The notes under the pieces are model-generated. The model worked only from the letters and a program-made list of their open reading frames with translations. It was not told the DNA's origin and searched no databases. Made by a program: the position numbers and the translations under genes. Shown piece by piece: positions 1-32,070 of a DNA stretch of 64,000 nucleotides. Origin of the DNA: Hydra vulgaris (lineage: Eukaryota > Cnidaria > Hydrozoa > Anthoathecata > Hydridae); the NCBI RefSeq assembly GCF_038396675.1, contig NC_088928.1:19842501-19906500 (forward strand), written 5' to 3'. How positions within the stretch are numbered: the first letter of the stretch is position 1; each line of letters begins with the position of its first letter.

Positions 1-267
1 TAAGTTGTAATGACTAAACATTATATGATTACATTACATGTGGTAATTGGTGATAAATATTCTGTAAACTGATTTTAATTATTTGAGATCTACGTTAAAC
101 TATTAAGTAAGGTATTAATTCATTTTAATTTCAAAAAAATCAAAAAATCATTTAAGTTAACAAGTATACAAAAGTTGTATTATATTCAAAAGCAAAAATT
201 AGACTTTTTAGTTTTTTTAACTTGGATGAATTGTTAGGTATCTCATTAATTTTTATTTTTTATGCAG

Positions 268-20130
<19,863 letters not shown>

Positions 20131-20689
20131 TGATCATTTATAAAACAACCTAAAGGTGTCTAAAGGTGGAGATTTAACATAATATAATACTCAATGGCAA
20201 GTCAAATTTATGCCCGAACAGATTTCGCTCGAGGCTCTCTAAAAAAACCTTTTTATTTTTTTATTTTTATTGAAGGGGGGAGTTGATCCAAACTACTTCA
20301 GTTAGTGTGAGCTCGTTGAATTGTAAACCAAAAGTTGTTGAATTCTACATGCAAAAACATTCAAAAAAACCACAAAAAATACAGAATTAGGTCAACTTTT
20401 GTTCTTACTCTCAGGAGTTGTTTTGGACGTTTTGGTTGCGTCATTGCTTTGGCTGCTATCGTTTTGGTTGTTTCGCTGTCATAAACATTGATGACGGAAA
20501 ATAGGAGATTTTAAATATATAGTTTTTATTTTATAAGTACTCACAAGGTGAGACGATTCCCATACTACAATTATTTTGATCGTTTTTCATGTTTTCTATT
20601 TATATTGAAATTATTAAAATTGTTATATTTTCCAAATAATTTATAAATATTTTCTTTGTATATAATGTCATAATTTAACATACTATCAC

Positions 20690-20902
20690 AATTTTACATT
20701 CTGTGACATTTTTACATTCTATCACAATTTAACATACTGTCACAATTTTAACTACTGTAACAATTTTACATACTGTCACAATTTTACATTCAGCAACTAT
20801 TTTACATACTGTAACAATTTTACATACTGTAATAATTTACATACTGTAACAATTTTACATACTGCAACAATTTTACATATTGTCATAATTTTACATACAT
20901 CA
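20690..20902 (+). repeat. 18-bp satellite (acatactgtaacaatttt)
   Basis: About twelve diverged copies of acatactgtaacaatttt, with c/t changes and single-base indels. The 3' copies are the most uniform. Confidence 0.85.
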
Positions 20903-21382
20903 AAATTTATAAAATACATTATGCCAAAAATACTATATTTTCTATCTTTTTTTGTTATGAAAAAATTATTGATTTTTTTATTTATTTTAGACTATTTATT
21001 ACGAATTAAATTATTGAATAATTATTATATTCTAAATTAAATTGATTATCTATCATGATTAAAGGTAAATTCATTTTTGTTTTGCTATAAGTTCTTATTT
21101 TTTGAAGTGATAGTTTTTCTCGATAAAATTTTCGCTCGTCTGTAGGAGCCCATCTAATTACGCATCTCAGAATTTCTTGATCTTCAGAATTCTGAGAGAA
21201 TTATAATTAATACAATGAAATCTTAAAGATAGAACATTCGATTCGATGAATTACTTGTTAAATTATAACACCTTTTCAAAAAAAAACTTTTTTATCTGGT
21301 TGGTAAGGTGTTCCAAAAAAGTCCTTATCGTTTAAAGTTAAAATTAAAAAAATAAAATTATGAAAGACTTTCTGTTTTCAGT

Positions 21383-21535
21383 TTTTAAGCAACCGTTGCG
21401 CAGTGTTTAGAGTTCTGGCTCAGAACCTAGAGGTTCGCTGCCGTTTATGGCCACATCGGTAAAGTAAGAAGCGTGAACTTCCTGATTGAATGCTCTTAAT
21501 GAAGACTATTACGTCTTCTTAGATTACCTTAACTG
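21383..21535 (+). repeat. degraded tRNA-derived SINE (Met-type family)
   Basis: gcaaccgttgcgcagtgttt and agagttctggctcagaacct resemble a tRNA A box and anticodon arm; aagcgtgaacttcctgattg and gaagactattacgtcttctt parallel the body of the SINE at 23461. No poly-A tail is left. Confidence 0.55.
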
Positions 21536-21633
21536 AAGAGATTTTACAATAATACTTTTAACTTTCCTTACAATACAACGACATTTATTAGGCAGACAAA
21601 AATAGTTTTAAATTGTATAATTCGCTTTTTTTA

Positions 21634-21735
21634 ACGGAATGAACTATTTTAAAACGGTATGAGCTTTTTTATAACGGTATGAACTATTTTATAACGGTAT
21701 GAACTATTTTATAACGGTATGAGCTATTTTAAAAA
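21634..21735 (+). repeat. 22-bp tandem repeat, about 5 copies
   Basis: Unit ttataacggtatgaactatt plus tt, with gagc variants. Confidence 0.85.
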
Positions 21736-22599
21736 AATTGTATATTAAAGAGTAACTAAAATAAGTATGGACTAAAGGTATTGGAGAACGGGGGTTAGTT
21801 GCAACACGCTTTCAAAAACTATATTTATTTTCTGTTACTTCAAATATATTTTAGTTTTTAATTCGCAAGAAAATAAAAACAATAGTTGGGAAGTTTTAAT
21901 CCAACGTTGATAAATACAATGTCAAACATTTTATTCGCAACAATACGCAATATTGAAAATAGAATGTTGTAACTCCGTTCTGGAGTTACAACATTTTATT
22001 ATCAATATTTTTTTAAACATCAAATTTTTGCCGAAAAATCTGTACACATATATGAAACAAGAAAACTCGAAGATAAAATATCTTTTTCTCTAGAAATTTT
22101 GCACAGATGATCTTGCTTATATTATCTAGTTCCTAAACTAAAATGAACTTCATTGCACAAGAAGAAAGGTCAATTTTTGAAAATTGTTCCACACCAAAAA
22201 TATCTTGCTCCACATAAAGATAATAAGCGAAAAATGAAAAATTCAGAAATCAATATTTTTAAAACAAAAAAATAAAAACATCCAGAAGTATACATGAAAA
22301 ACTAAAAACATCCAGAAGCATAGATGAAACATCCAGAAAAAACTAAAAAAAACCAGAAGCATAGATGAAGGAAAAGGTAAAACCCTTATCCCGACGCTGT
22401 CCTTAAGGTCCAAAAATGTAAAAAAACGGCTTCATTTAAAAGAGAACCTGCTTACCCCAAACCCTCAGTCGTTGTTTTCACACTCCGCTGAATGTTCTCT
22501 CTAAAAGTCAGTCAGTGTATGTGTACACTGCTGCGCAAATCCCTATATACCTCATTTTGCCTATTTCCTAGAAATTCGAGTTCGCGGAAGCGAAGGACG

Positions 22600-25000
22600 C
22601 TCAACGTTGGAATAGGGGTTTGACAAGAGTGCATACCGAAGGAAAATGTATAATTGCCGGCGATTTTCAGTCATATCCAGAAAATATATTTGATACGGAA
22701 GCCCGAAACAATAAAACACGAAATAGCTTTTCTAACCTTTTATCCAATTTTCTTGAATTAAATGAGCTTTCGTATTTTGATATAACCAATGGTACTGGTC
22801 CTACCTATACCTATAAACGTAAAACGCTAGATAATTCATCTTACATCGATCTCATTGCAGTCTTAAAAGAATTATCAATATGCATTACTAACTGCCATGT
22901 TATTCCTTCTTCACGTCTAAACATGAGTGATCACTTACCCATCACTACAATTAATAATCTTCAAAATAAAAATCTATGGTTGTATCTAGTATTCCTAAAA
23001 AATATAATACAATCCCAAAGTATGCATAGAATGATAATAACTTTGTTAAAACTTATAATCAGAACTTCTCTGATTTTTTTAAAGATTACACCTTTATTGG
23101 ATAAAGAAACAACTTCTTCAAAATCTCAATCAACTTCCTTCTTAATTTTGTTAGAAACAATCTTCTATTTAGCAATGGAAGACTGTTTCCGACAAAAGAA
23201 TCAGGAATTTACTCTAAATCATGGTGGACATCAGAAATTAAATCGTGCAAAGATATTCTCTTTTTCCACTTTAAGGAATGGAAAAAAAATCACTACAGCA
23301 GACTACAGGAATGCATTTCTTTTAATAAATACAAGCTAGCTCATAAAAATTTCCGCAAAATTGTAAAAGCAGCTCATAACTTAAAAATCAATAAAATCAC
23401 CAGAAGTATTTAATACTTTCAAAAAAGTAATAGTAAGTAATAGTAAAATTTTATAAAAAATGCGGCCGTGGCGCAGTGGTTAGAGCGCTTGCTTCATAAG
23501 CAGGAGATCCAGGTTCGAAACAAGTTCTGGACAAATTTTCGCGTCATGGTAAGGAAGGAGGCGTGAACATCCTGATAATGCACTTCCACGGTGCTCTGTG
23601 ACAAGACCGTAAGGACTTCTTAGGGCACCTAAAATAATAAACAAAAAAAAAAACCTCTTAATTATCCCGATAGCTATCGCAGAATTAGTATCATGTCTAC
23701 TTTGACAAAGCTTATTGAATATATTAATATGGAAAAGTGTCCGGAAATATCAGATAGCCACTCTCATCAATTTGGCTTCAAGCACAATAGCTCCACTCTT
23801 CATGCAGAGTTCTTTTTAAGTGAAACAATAAAATATTACAAAAATAATAACTCATCAATATATATTTGTAGTTTACATGCAAATAAGGCTTTCGATAGTT
23901 ATAACTGAAATTTGTCGTTTGAAAAACTTTATTACAACAATAAATTACCGCTTTCAGTAGTTCGCGCACTACAATCGCTATACTTATCGGGTACTGCTAA
24001 TATATCGTACCTTGAGCATAAATGAAATTATTTCCGTTTATCTCAAGGCGTGCGACAAGGATCAATTTTATCACCACATCTGTATAATATATGCACTCGA
24101 AGCATATTAAATCAAATTGTTTTCGATTGCAAAGTTGAAACAACAGTAAATGGTGTATACACTGGTATTATTGTCTATGCAGACAATATAATCTTACAAA
24201 GTCCTACTCTTTCTGGTCTGCAAGAATTTGTTAACAAAGTTCAGTCACAATGCCAAAAGCTATACGTTAAACTCAAGACTGAAAAAACCGAGTTTATTAT
24301 ATCCGGTAAAAGTTCAATTACAAAAGACACAATTCAAATAAACGGCTCTTCCCTACACCTCAATAATAAACTGAAACACCTCGGATTCATATGGGATAAC
24401 CGAAATCATACACAAAATATAGCAACAATTCAAACAGCAAATGTAAACGAACGTATTATTCAGTTTCAATCATTCTCCAGAGCTCTTATAAAATCTGGTT
24501 TTCGTTTTTGTCAACCATTAACTATAGTACATTTGTTCAAATCTCTGGCTGTACCGAATCTATCATACAATTTAGAAATTTGTTGTTATAATAATTTACT
24601 TCTTAATAAATTAGACGTTGTTGCAAGGTCAGCATTAAAAATCCTCTTTAATATATCAAAGTACAGCAAAAACTTCATGCATCCCTTCTTTAAAACTGAT
24701 GACATATCTACTATCCTCATTCGAAACAAATTAAATCTGTTTATCAGACTACTGAACAATCCGACTTATTTTTCCCTGATTTTGATTTTGATGTGTAATC
24801 AACTTGAGCTAAACTTCGTCCAGTGTTTGATAGAAGGGAAAAAAAAAACGATTAAGCGTCGCTACGATGACGTAGGAGAGAACAAAGACTAACATTTACG
24901 AATTTAGATTAGAATTAGAATTTAGAATGAAACTATTAGTTTTATACACTTTGTTTGTTTTACCTGTAATTTGGGTGATAACAAAGAATAAATAAATATA
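22600..25000 (+). mobile_element. non-LTR retrotransposon (endonuclease + RT), broken
   Basis: 22620-23339 holds an AP-endonuclease-like part: GKCIIAGDFQSYPENIFD and, near the end, NMSDHLPITT (SDH motif). RT follows: SHQFGFKHNSSTLHAEFFL, LHANKAFDSYN then stop, LSQGVRQGSILSPHLYNICT, and a catalytic box IVYADNIIL (YADD changed to YADN). The C-terminus has LKHLGFIWDNRNH and ends at 24892. The 3' tail has gaataaataaa near 24985. Frame breaks occur at 23339 and 23908, with a stop near 24025. A Met-type SINE (23461-23655) lies between endonuclease and RT. Clade uncertain. Confidence 0.75.
23461..23655 (+). repeat. tRNA-derived SINE with Met(CAT)-like head
   Basis: gcggccgtggcgcagtggtt (A box), anticodon arm gcttgcttcataagcagg (CAT), and ccaggttcgaaac (B box), then body ggaggcgtgaacatcctgat and a poly-A-rich tail to 23655. 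It differs in head from the Thr-type family at 4191. It interrupts the LINE between its endonuclease and RT blocks. Confidence 0.8.
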
Positions 25001-25860
25001 ATTTTTTACCTTCAAGTTCTTGTTCTTTATTTAACCCGCCTTTAGATAATTCCCTTAATTGAGTTCTTTTTTTTTTGTCAAAAGTTTTTACTTTTCTCTC
25101 CGTATTATTTAACTTAACGTCTGTCCGTTTTCAATAAACCGGTTACAGTCATACCATTGTGTGGTATGTTAAGATATTTAAAAACAGGTTTACGACCAGA
25201 TGTTCCTTCTTTTAACTCAATATAGCTGAATTCACTCCAATTTCGTTACGATACCTTTTTTTTGCCCTCATACTTAAATTCAAGTATTTAAAAAGTATGC
25301 CAAGTAACAAATGTTTGTCTAAAACAAGAAAGAAAATGTGTTACTAGGAGCCGTTGCTATGCAAGATATGTTTAATCACCTTTCTTAAATCTTAAATTAA
25401 ATCTTTTGTGTTTATTATACTAAAAAACAGATTTCAGAAATGAATTTAGTGGTAATTACTTGTCCTAAAGCAATCTTAACTAAAAATTTTAAAAAAATCA
25501 ACTTTATTTATTATCAACTTTTTTTACCTATTATTCTTGATTATTCATAATACCTCTCAAGGTAGTTATGACGAATTGGTAAAAAAAAAAAAATTTAATC
25601 AAAATTTTAAAAAAAAATCTCGTCTTTGACAATTTATAATTTAGGTTTTTAATGAAATGAACTAAATGTAATTTTATTTTTGTTAAACTTCTTCTGTTTA
25701 AGTTTTTAAAAAAATTACTGAGAGATTTTTGTTTTGTTTTCAAAGATTTCAAAACTTTTATAAAGTTTTTTATTCAACCTTATAGAGTTTTGCTCAGTCG
25801 GTTTGCTTCAAATTGTTTTAAATAAGATTTAAAATCGTTCTTAATTTGGATATGGTTCTT
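25001..25860. other. intergenic, no gene seen
   Basis: AT-rich with poly-A/T runs. The minus-strand frame 25752-25531 is Lys/Phe-rich low complexity. Confidence 0.4.
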
Positions 25861-25865
25861 ACTAC

Positions 25866-26480
25866 TGTTGAAGAGTTTGGACTAGATGCAGCATGGGGCA
25901 AGTTGCAACAGCATCTTTATAGGGGTGTTTTTATTTATTATTCACTAATAATTTTACATTATGTAACTATCATGACGTGTTAAGTTTCACTTAAGTTGAA
26001 AAAACTTAAAGTAACCAAATAAAAATTACAAATAATTTTTACATATAGCTTTTTGAAAACATCAATAGGTGTTTTTCCTCTAAACAATCTAATCGTTTAA
26101 ATTGCAGACAAGATATTTTACGAAAATATTTTGATTGTTTAAAATAATAACCTACCGACAGCAATTTCTTGAAAAGCACCTTAGCTACTATGAGTAATAT
26201 AAATATTTTAATAATTATAACAACAGTTTTACAATGCAATTTAAAAAGACTTTAAAACGCAAATTAGATTTTACCTCGAAAAAAAAAGCTAAAATTTATT
26301 TGTAATTTTTATTTGGTTACTTTAAGTTTTTTTAACTTAAGTGTTATCACGTCATGATAGTTACATAATGTAAAATTATTAGTGAATAATAAATAAAAAC
26401 ACCCTTATAAAGATGCAACAGCATCTTTATAACTTGCCCCATGGTGCAACTAGTCCAAACTCTTCAATAGTAGAAAGAAA
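25866..26480. mobile_element. foldback DNA element with ~185-base inverted arms
   Basis: Left arm begins near ctactgttgaagagtttgga; right arm (inverted) has tccaaactcttcaatagtag. Shared blocks include gcaacagcatctttata, attcactaataattttacat, tatgtaactatcatgacgtg and ggttactttaagttttttta. The centre (about 26040-26300) has no clear gene. Non-autonomous. The target duplication could not be fixed. Confidence 0.75.
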
Positions 26481-27780
26481 CGGTAATACAAAGTACTTGG
26501 AAAGTGCTTGGTACAAATCAAACTGAACAAAAAGTTCCTACCCAAATTGAAACAAATCGAGATCATAACCACATCACCACAATAGATTGCACATCACTCT
26601 AACATAACGTCACACTGCCATCACATACTATAATAAGTGTTCCGTTTTACAAAACGGAAATAGTATTTACATTTATAGTGAAGACATTTAGTAAATAAAT
26701 AAATTACAGACATGAGCTGCAACTAGTTAACTTATTAATAGATAAAGAAGAATTAAGGAGTAAATTTGGCCTTGAATCTTATGATTTCCTGGCAGACGCC
26801 TGCCGGTCTAGAATCAAACGTCTAAAGTCAAAATCTTAGACAACTTCATTGAACAGTTCTAACAGCAATAACACAAAGGATGTACTTGACAAACCATTCG
26901 CACTGCTCGTGACTATAACGAATTGCAATTTTTGAAAAATTTAACGTGCCTTTTTGTGCATTCAATTTTACTTTTTTCATTCATTTTGTAATGCATTTGA
27001 AAATAAATGTACATTACACTCAGTACATTTTTTAATTAAATAGCATTAATGCAATTAATGTTCTTGCCCCATAGCAGAGCAATTCACCTGATTTAATTCT
27101 CATCAAAAACTGTTGAATAAAGATAAAATCAGAACTTTCTAAACAATACCCAAATTCACAATCAAATCTGAGAAAAGCCAAAAAATACGTCACTATAACT
27201 ATTAAGTACGTATTACTACACTTTTGTGCGTGACTGTATACGAAGTTTATCTCAAGTTATCGAAGAGTCTAAAACTAATAATATATAGATAAAATATAGT
27301 ATAATTTATATAGATATAAAAAACTTAAATGTAAGTTTTCAAAGATGTAATTAATGGTTTTAAACTTGTTGCTATTCCTGTTATCAGTAAAGAGTAGTAG
27401 AGCCAGTGAGTAGTAGAGCCAGTGAAAGCGCATTTTCAGAGTGTTTGTGATAATGAGTAATCTCAAAGCTAAGCTAAACTCGGAGAAAACATTGAAAATG
27501 CTGATATTTTTAAATAAAAAACGCAATCTTGATTACTTGACTAACAATAAGCTACTCATGTTTATTATTTTACCATTTGTTTTTTTTATTATTACATTAA
27601 CAGTTTCTGAATTTATATATAGTTACAAAAATGTACTTTGTTTGCAGCGTTTTGTTTTTTAAATCTTTGAAGTTGCAAATTTTGCAAGATTGCACTGTAA
27701 ATTATTTGTGTTTTATTGTTGCACTTGTAAAGTTTTCAGCTCAAGCGAAGTTTAGTTTACTTTATTTCATCGTGTAAAAA
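26481..27780. other. intergenic, no gene seen
   Basis: Moderately AT-rich with short open frames (27275-27526 minus, 27441-27662 plus) of no recognisable family. A direct repeat gtagtagagccagtga occurs twice near 27392-27425. Confidence 0.4.
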
Positions 27781-27905
27781 TATATAACGGGTGGCAACTA
27801 AAAATCCGGAATGAGAAGAAATGTTAATTTTGATGAAATAATTTATTCATGACAATTTTATATGGTTGATATATAATTGATGACAACTTAATATATACAA
27901 TAAAA

Positions 27906-28573
27906 TTAATGGTTTTCCACCAAGGGTCCTTTATCCGCTACTCTGCGCAACTTTGTTTTAATGTTCGCGCAAGCTGTTTGTACACCAGTTGTGTCCAATT
28001 CTTTTAAGGATTTTTTAATTCTACGCTTGAGTTGTGAAATATTTCGAGCTTTCCAACCACCCTTGTACACTAAAGAACTTAGTTCTCCAAAAAAATCTTC
28101 AATTGGTCTACATTGATGGAGATTGGTGAGGTTAACATTCTTCGGTACAAAAGAAATATTTTCGTTTTGGAGGAACTCAGTAACACTTTTCGCATAGTGT
28201 GACGATGCTTTATCGGGCCAAAATATGTAATTATCATCTGAATGGTATTTATTAATAAATGGGATTAAAATTTTAGTTAAGCATTGGTTTTTGTAAACTT
28301 CTTGGTTGACAGCTTGACCACATTCCTTAAAAAATGGCTCTGAAATTCCTCTGTCGGAGACAACAATAAATAACATTACTTTCTTCTCAAATTTACTTTG
28401 CATTTTGAATTTAACATCAGGTGGTGTAACAGAAGAGTCATCTGTGTAATAAATTTTGTTTCCAGGCATTTGGGGCTTACTTAAAGTAAAATAACTTTCA
28501 TCATCCAAAATGAAATTTTTGTTACCAAAATGTCTCACAAGATAGCGACAATCTTTTTTTACTATAGTAATTT
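27906..28573 (-). pseudogene. mariner transposase, catalytic part
   Basis: Reading continues from the other side of the insertion with ITIVKKDCRYLVRHFGNK, then FILDDESYF (first Asp), YIFWPDKASSHYAKSV (second Asp) and CRPIEDFFGELSSLVYKGGW (third acidic residue). 37 residues lie between the second Asp and the Glu of PIED, a DD37E-like spacing. It ends at TAA before 27906. An open frame appears to run on upstream to 28670, but that extra N-terminus is encoded by the inserted element. Catalytic residues are intact, but the gene is split. Confidence 0.8.
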
Positions 28574-31500
28574 GGGGCTGTTCAAATAATACTTTTTTTG
28601 TCGTTTTTCTAACACCCCCTCCCCTATGTGAAATTTTGTGGCATTTTGAAGAACCCTCCCCCCGCCCCACCCCTCCCAGTGTGGCGTGACAAAGACAAAA
28701 AAAATTTTTATAAGTGTATATTTTAATTGTAATAGTTTATTTTTATAAAAAAATACAATTGATGTCAATCTGTCTAAAAACTAAATTTGTTCCCTAATCG
28801 GACTTTAACCTTTAAGTATTGGAGTTCCATGTTCATCAATAATTTTTGAAGGCCAGTTGAGGTTAGAGGTATCAACATCTTCTTGATCATACTACTCAAT
28901 TGTTTCTTTGTCCGAATTTAAAAAGACACACATGAGTTCAGATAGATGTTGAGCAACTAGGAGTTGAGGTTTAAGTTTTTGAATCTCATTCGAATATCCA
29001 ATACTTGAGCATACTTTTGTGTTGTTTCATTGGCTTGATAGTTGCAAAATATAAACTGCAATTGATACAAATTCTTTTTGGTAAAGAACTTTGAATGCTT
29101 GGACATGAGTAGTCGTATGCCAATCCATTGGGATACTTTTTTGTAACTGTCGTGGGCAAAATTGTTTTGCAAAGTGATAAGTTTAAAAAGAGAGATGCAA
29201 AGTTGTTCATTGTATTATTGCATTCAAGACCATCTTCTCCTTGGAACAAAGAAATTGGTGTTGGAAGAAAACCAGTTGGAATAAGATGAAACAGTGAGCT
29301 GCGACGATAACCACAGCATTTTTGATCATTACATTTTACAATTTGAAGGAAGTATTGACTTTCTCTGACATGTTCAGCATCCCACTCTGCTCCGAAATGT
29401 TTTAACTGTACACATTTTTCACTTTTTGGTTTTATGTACTCGGTTTTAGTTTCAAATCCATCAATGACTGTGCTAGACCAAATTTGTGCAAGAACTTCAC
29501 CTGCTTTGGTAAAGTTTGCCTTCTCCATAACTTTGTCTGTTGTTTCTCCTCTTGAATTAAGATGGCTTCCAAAATGATCAAATGGAAGTATAATTCCTGC
29601 TAGGTCATGGCTTAGCGGAGCCATTCTTCTCTCTACCCTGTTAAAGCACTTCTGCCAGGAGCATTAGGGGCCACAAACATTCCATCAAGGTCATGCTCTT
29701 TGGTTTCATATCTTGGATTTTCATCTGGCTCACCATCAACAGTTATAATCATGACTGGTTTGCTTACTCCATGTTCAGTAAATAAGCTGCTTTTAAATGC
29801 AGGAAGATGCTTTATTCTGTTTATGTCTTCTCAGTGACTAAGTGCTGTTGATGAATCATGTCTTGCACTTCTGATTTCTATGTATGTTGGGCCAGAGTAT
29901 GTGACTGCTTGTTTTCCCATGCAATCCTTTTTAATTTCTATGGCTACAATTACTGAAGGAATAAGTTTATGTTGAAGAGCAATTACAAAATCATGATCAG
30001 CTAAAGTTACCTTGTACTCCATATGCATCATCATTGGTGCTTGTTTGCTTGCTGCTATCAATCCAATTGGCACCCTGGCTTTATCATCCTGGGAGTAAAA
30101 CGTCACTTCCTTAGGACCCAAAACTGCCGCAAGGTCTTCAAGGGCACTAATAGATGATTTGGCAAATTTTGTGTCTGCATGATATTTAAACTTAGAATTT
30201 TGTGCTCTTATTAACCGGACAGGTGCAGTTTTAACATGTCTTTTTCCTTCTGTGCTCAATAATCTGCTTGGAAGTAACCTTAAGTAAACTCCTGATCTTA
30301 AGAGATTGTAACCAATTTTTCAATTCTTCAACCAAGTCATTTAATATTTTTACAGTTAGAACCATTTCAGTTTTTCTCCTATCATCAGAAGCAGAGCCTT
30401 TCATGGCAATACCTACAATTGCTTTTATTAAACTGTCCTGATCACAGGCAAGTCGACCTTTTGATACTAAATTTTTAATTCCACACAACTTTTTTCTAAT
30501 ATCTGGATCTAATGCTTCTATAGCTTTTTTTCTTTTTAGTCTGGTTGCTGTCTGGCTTTCAGTGGCTTTTTGACGAAGTACAAGATCTCGGTTTTTTTTC
30601 TACCAAAAGTTTTTGCTTTTGCCTTAGTATTTGGTAGTCTTCTTGTGACAACAAGTTGCAATTTCTTTTTTCATATGCAATATCTTTTTGTAAAATAAAA
30701 ATTTCATTTTTTCAACTGATCTTGTTTTGGGGCTTGTTTTGTTAAAACTTTTGAGAAATTGGAATTTTCTTTTTCACACTCTTCACTTGTTATAATTGAT
30801 TGAGTCGCTTCAGTCACGCCATCAAAAGTGATTTAAGATTCAACCACACGCTTTTTGGTGTATTCGGTACTTGGTTCGGTAATTTTGTCCAACTTTTTTT
30901 TGGAGTTCAATTTGTTTTAGCTCCTTTAATTTTTTTTCAACTTTTACATTTAATTCGGACAATGTTTTGCTCTTTGTTTTAATCTCAGACCAGATTTTAT
31001 TTGCTTCTACTTGAGACTTTTGCTTTGGTTTGTTTGCAAATGATTTTAATATCCTTTATAAATAGATTTGTAAAGTTTTTCACTAGACATTTTTAATCTA
31101 TAACAACATCAACAACAAGAAATTAACTTTCCTTACAATCATTACGATAAATAAGTATATAGTAAAGATAGTTTTAATAATAGCATTAATAATAGTACCA
31201 CTTTGATATTATTTTAAACAACTATCAATACTATAATTTTTAGTATATTTATACAAATATTCGTTTAAAAATAAAATTAGATTTTTAACGGTAACATAAA
31301 TTGCTTTTAAATAATCGCCCAATATCAGGTTTTTTTATGTTTGTAGAATCAAAATTTCTTTTTATGTCTGCGATTGCCACAAGTAACTTAAAAAAAGCTA
31401 ATTTGAATTTTTTATTTTCATTTGTTACGACTCCGTTAAACAATAAACGCATTTTTCTTGAAAATTTTCGTATTATATATAAATATCTCGGAATCTGCAA

Positions 31501-31664
31501 TTTTAAAAAATTACGCAGTGATAAAAAATTTAATTTAAAAAGTTATCTATCACTTCACACTGTAGCAAACCACTCTCCTCCCCCATGTGATATTTGGTGA
31601 CACTTTCCAATACCCCTTCCCCCCCCCCCTCTTCTAGACTGTCACGTATAATTTGAACAGCCCC
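28574..31664 (-). mobile_element. 3.1-kb DNA transposon inserted in mariner (GGGGCTGTTCAAAT ends, TTT duplication)
   Basis: Inverted ends ggggctgttcaaataatac (28574) and gtataatttgaacagcccc (to 31664). TTT flanks both sides (28571-28573 and 31665-31667). Deleting the element plus one TTT puts the mariner codons back in one frame across the junction (SQ|ITIVK), which fixes the borders. G/C-rich runs (ggggaggg) follow each terminus. The coding part is 31091-28790. A 3-bp duplication and this terminus would suit the Zator superfamily, but that is a guess. Confidence 0.85.
28790..31091 (-). pseudogene. DDE-type transposase of the inserted element (Zator-like?), degraded
   Basis: Starts ATG at 31091 (MSSEKLYKSIYKGY, then a stop). 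Recognisable blocks: SQVEANKIWSEIKTKSKTL; KLCGIKNLVSKGRLACDQD; SQDDKARVPIGLIAASKQAP (candidate first Asp); LADHDFVIALQHKLIPSVIV; TYSGPTYIEIRSARHDSSTA; VMIITVDGEPDENPRY (candidate second Asp); then APGRSALTG, REEWLR and MAPLSHDLAGIILPFDHFGS (REE region, candidate Glu). Cys motifs QIVKCNDQKCCGYRRSSLF and RICINCSLYFATIKPMKQHK follow. Several stops and frame changes (near 30230, 29830, 29640). I know similar proteins as abundant unnamed cnidarian transposon products; the superfamily name is inference. Confidence 0.65.
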
Positions 31665-32007
31665 TTTGACTTTCGGTGTTGGATGGCGATTTCTGCTTTT
31701 TCCTTGGTTTAACTTGAAGCTTTTTGAGTGCCCTACTGATATACTGTTGGGAACACTCAAATATTCTAGCAGCATCGCGCTGGCTAATGCCATCTTTGTT
31801 GTTAAATCGAGTTTTTAACTTCTTTAAATTTTTCTTGGTCATTTCTTTGCTTTCTTTCAACAGTACCACGTTTTAAAATGTCGTAAATTGTATTTTCGAT
31901 ACACCTTCTTTCAAAAAATGTTCTACATTAAACATTTTACCAACACTTTTACGACGTTCATAAAAATGCACATCACATTCTTGAAGAAGGTTCTCTTTAG
32001 ACGACAT
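31665..32007 (-). pseudogene. mariner transposase, N-terminal DNA-binding part
   Basis: Begins MSSKENLLQECDVHFYERR, continues KMFNVEHFLKEGVSK, then after a one-base frame change NTIYDILKRGTVERK, and after a second frame change NNKDGISQRDAARIFECSQ and QYISRALKKLQVKPRKK. These are two helix-turn-helix units typical of IS630/Tc1/mariner transposases. The reading stops at the insertion border at 31664/31665. Confidence 0.75.
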
Positions 32008-32070
32008 TTTTTTGACAATTGTCAAACAAAAATTGTCAAAAAAAAAATGTAAAATTATTACTTGAATCAT

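Larger units (their letters stand above)
20131..22600. other. intergenic stretch with satellites and SINE piece
   Basis: No gene found downstream of the host stop. Contains the 18-bp satellite, a degraded SINE and a 22-bp repeat (listed separately). 22370-22620 is less AT-rich and runs directly into the LINE at 22.6 kb; it may be that element's 5' part. Confidence 0.5.
27787..32010 (-). mobile_element. Tc1/mariner-type transposon, split by another transposon
   Basis: A minus-strand transposase is divided into an N-terminal part (32007 to 31665) and a C-terminal part (28573 to 27906). The 3' side has a terminus-like acgggtggcaactaaaaatc at 27788, next to TA. The matching inverted terminus was not found near 32.0-32.1 kb. 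The interrupting element is 28574-31664. Confidence 0.75.

Noticed and set aside
28574..28670. N-terminal extension of the mariner frame (MGRGEGSSKCHK...)
   Set aside because: Encoded by the end of the inserted transposon, not by mariner.
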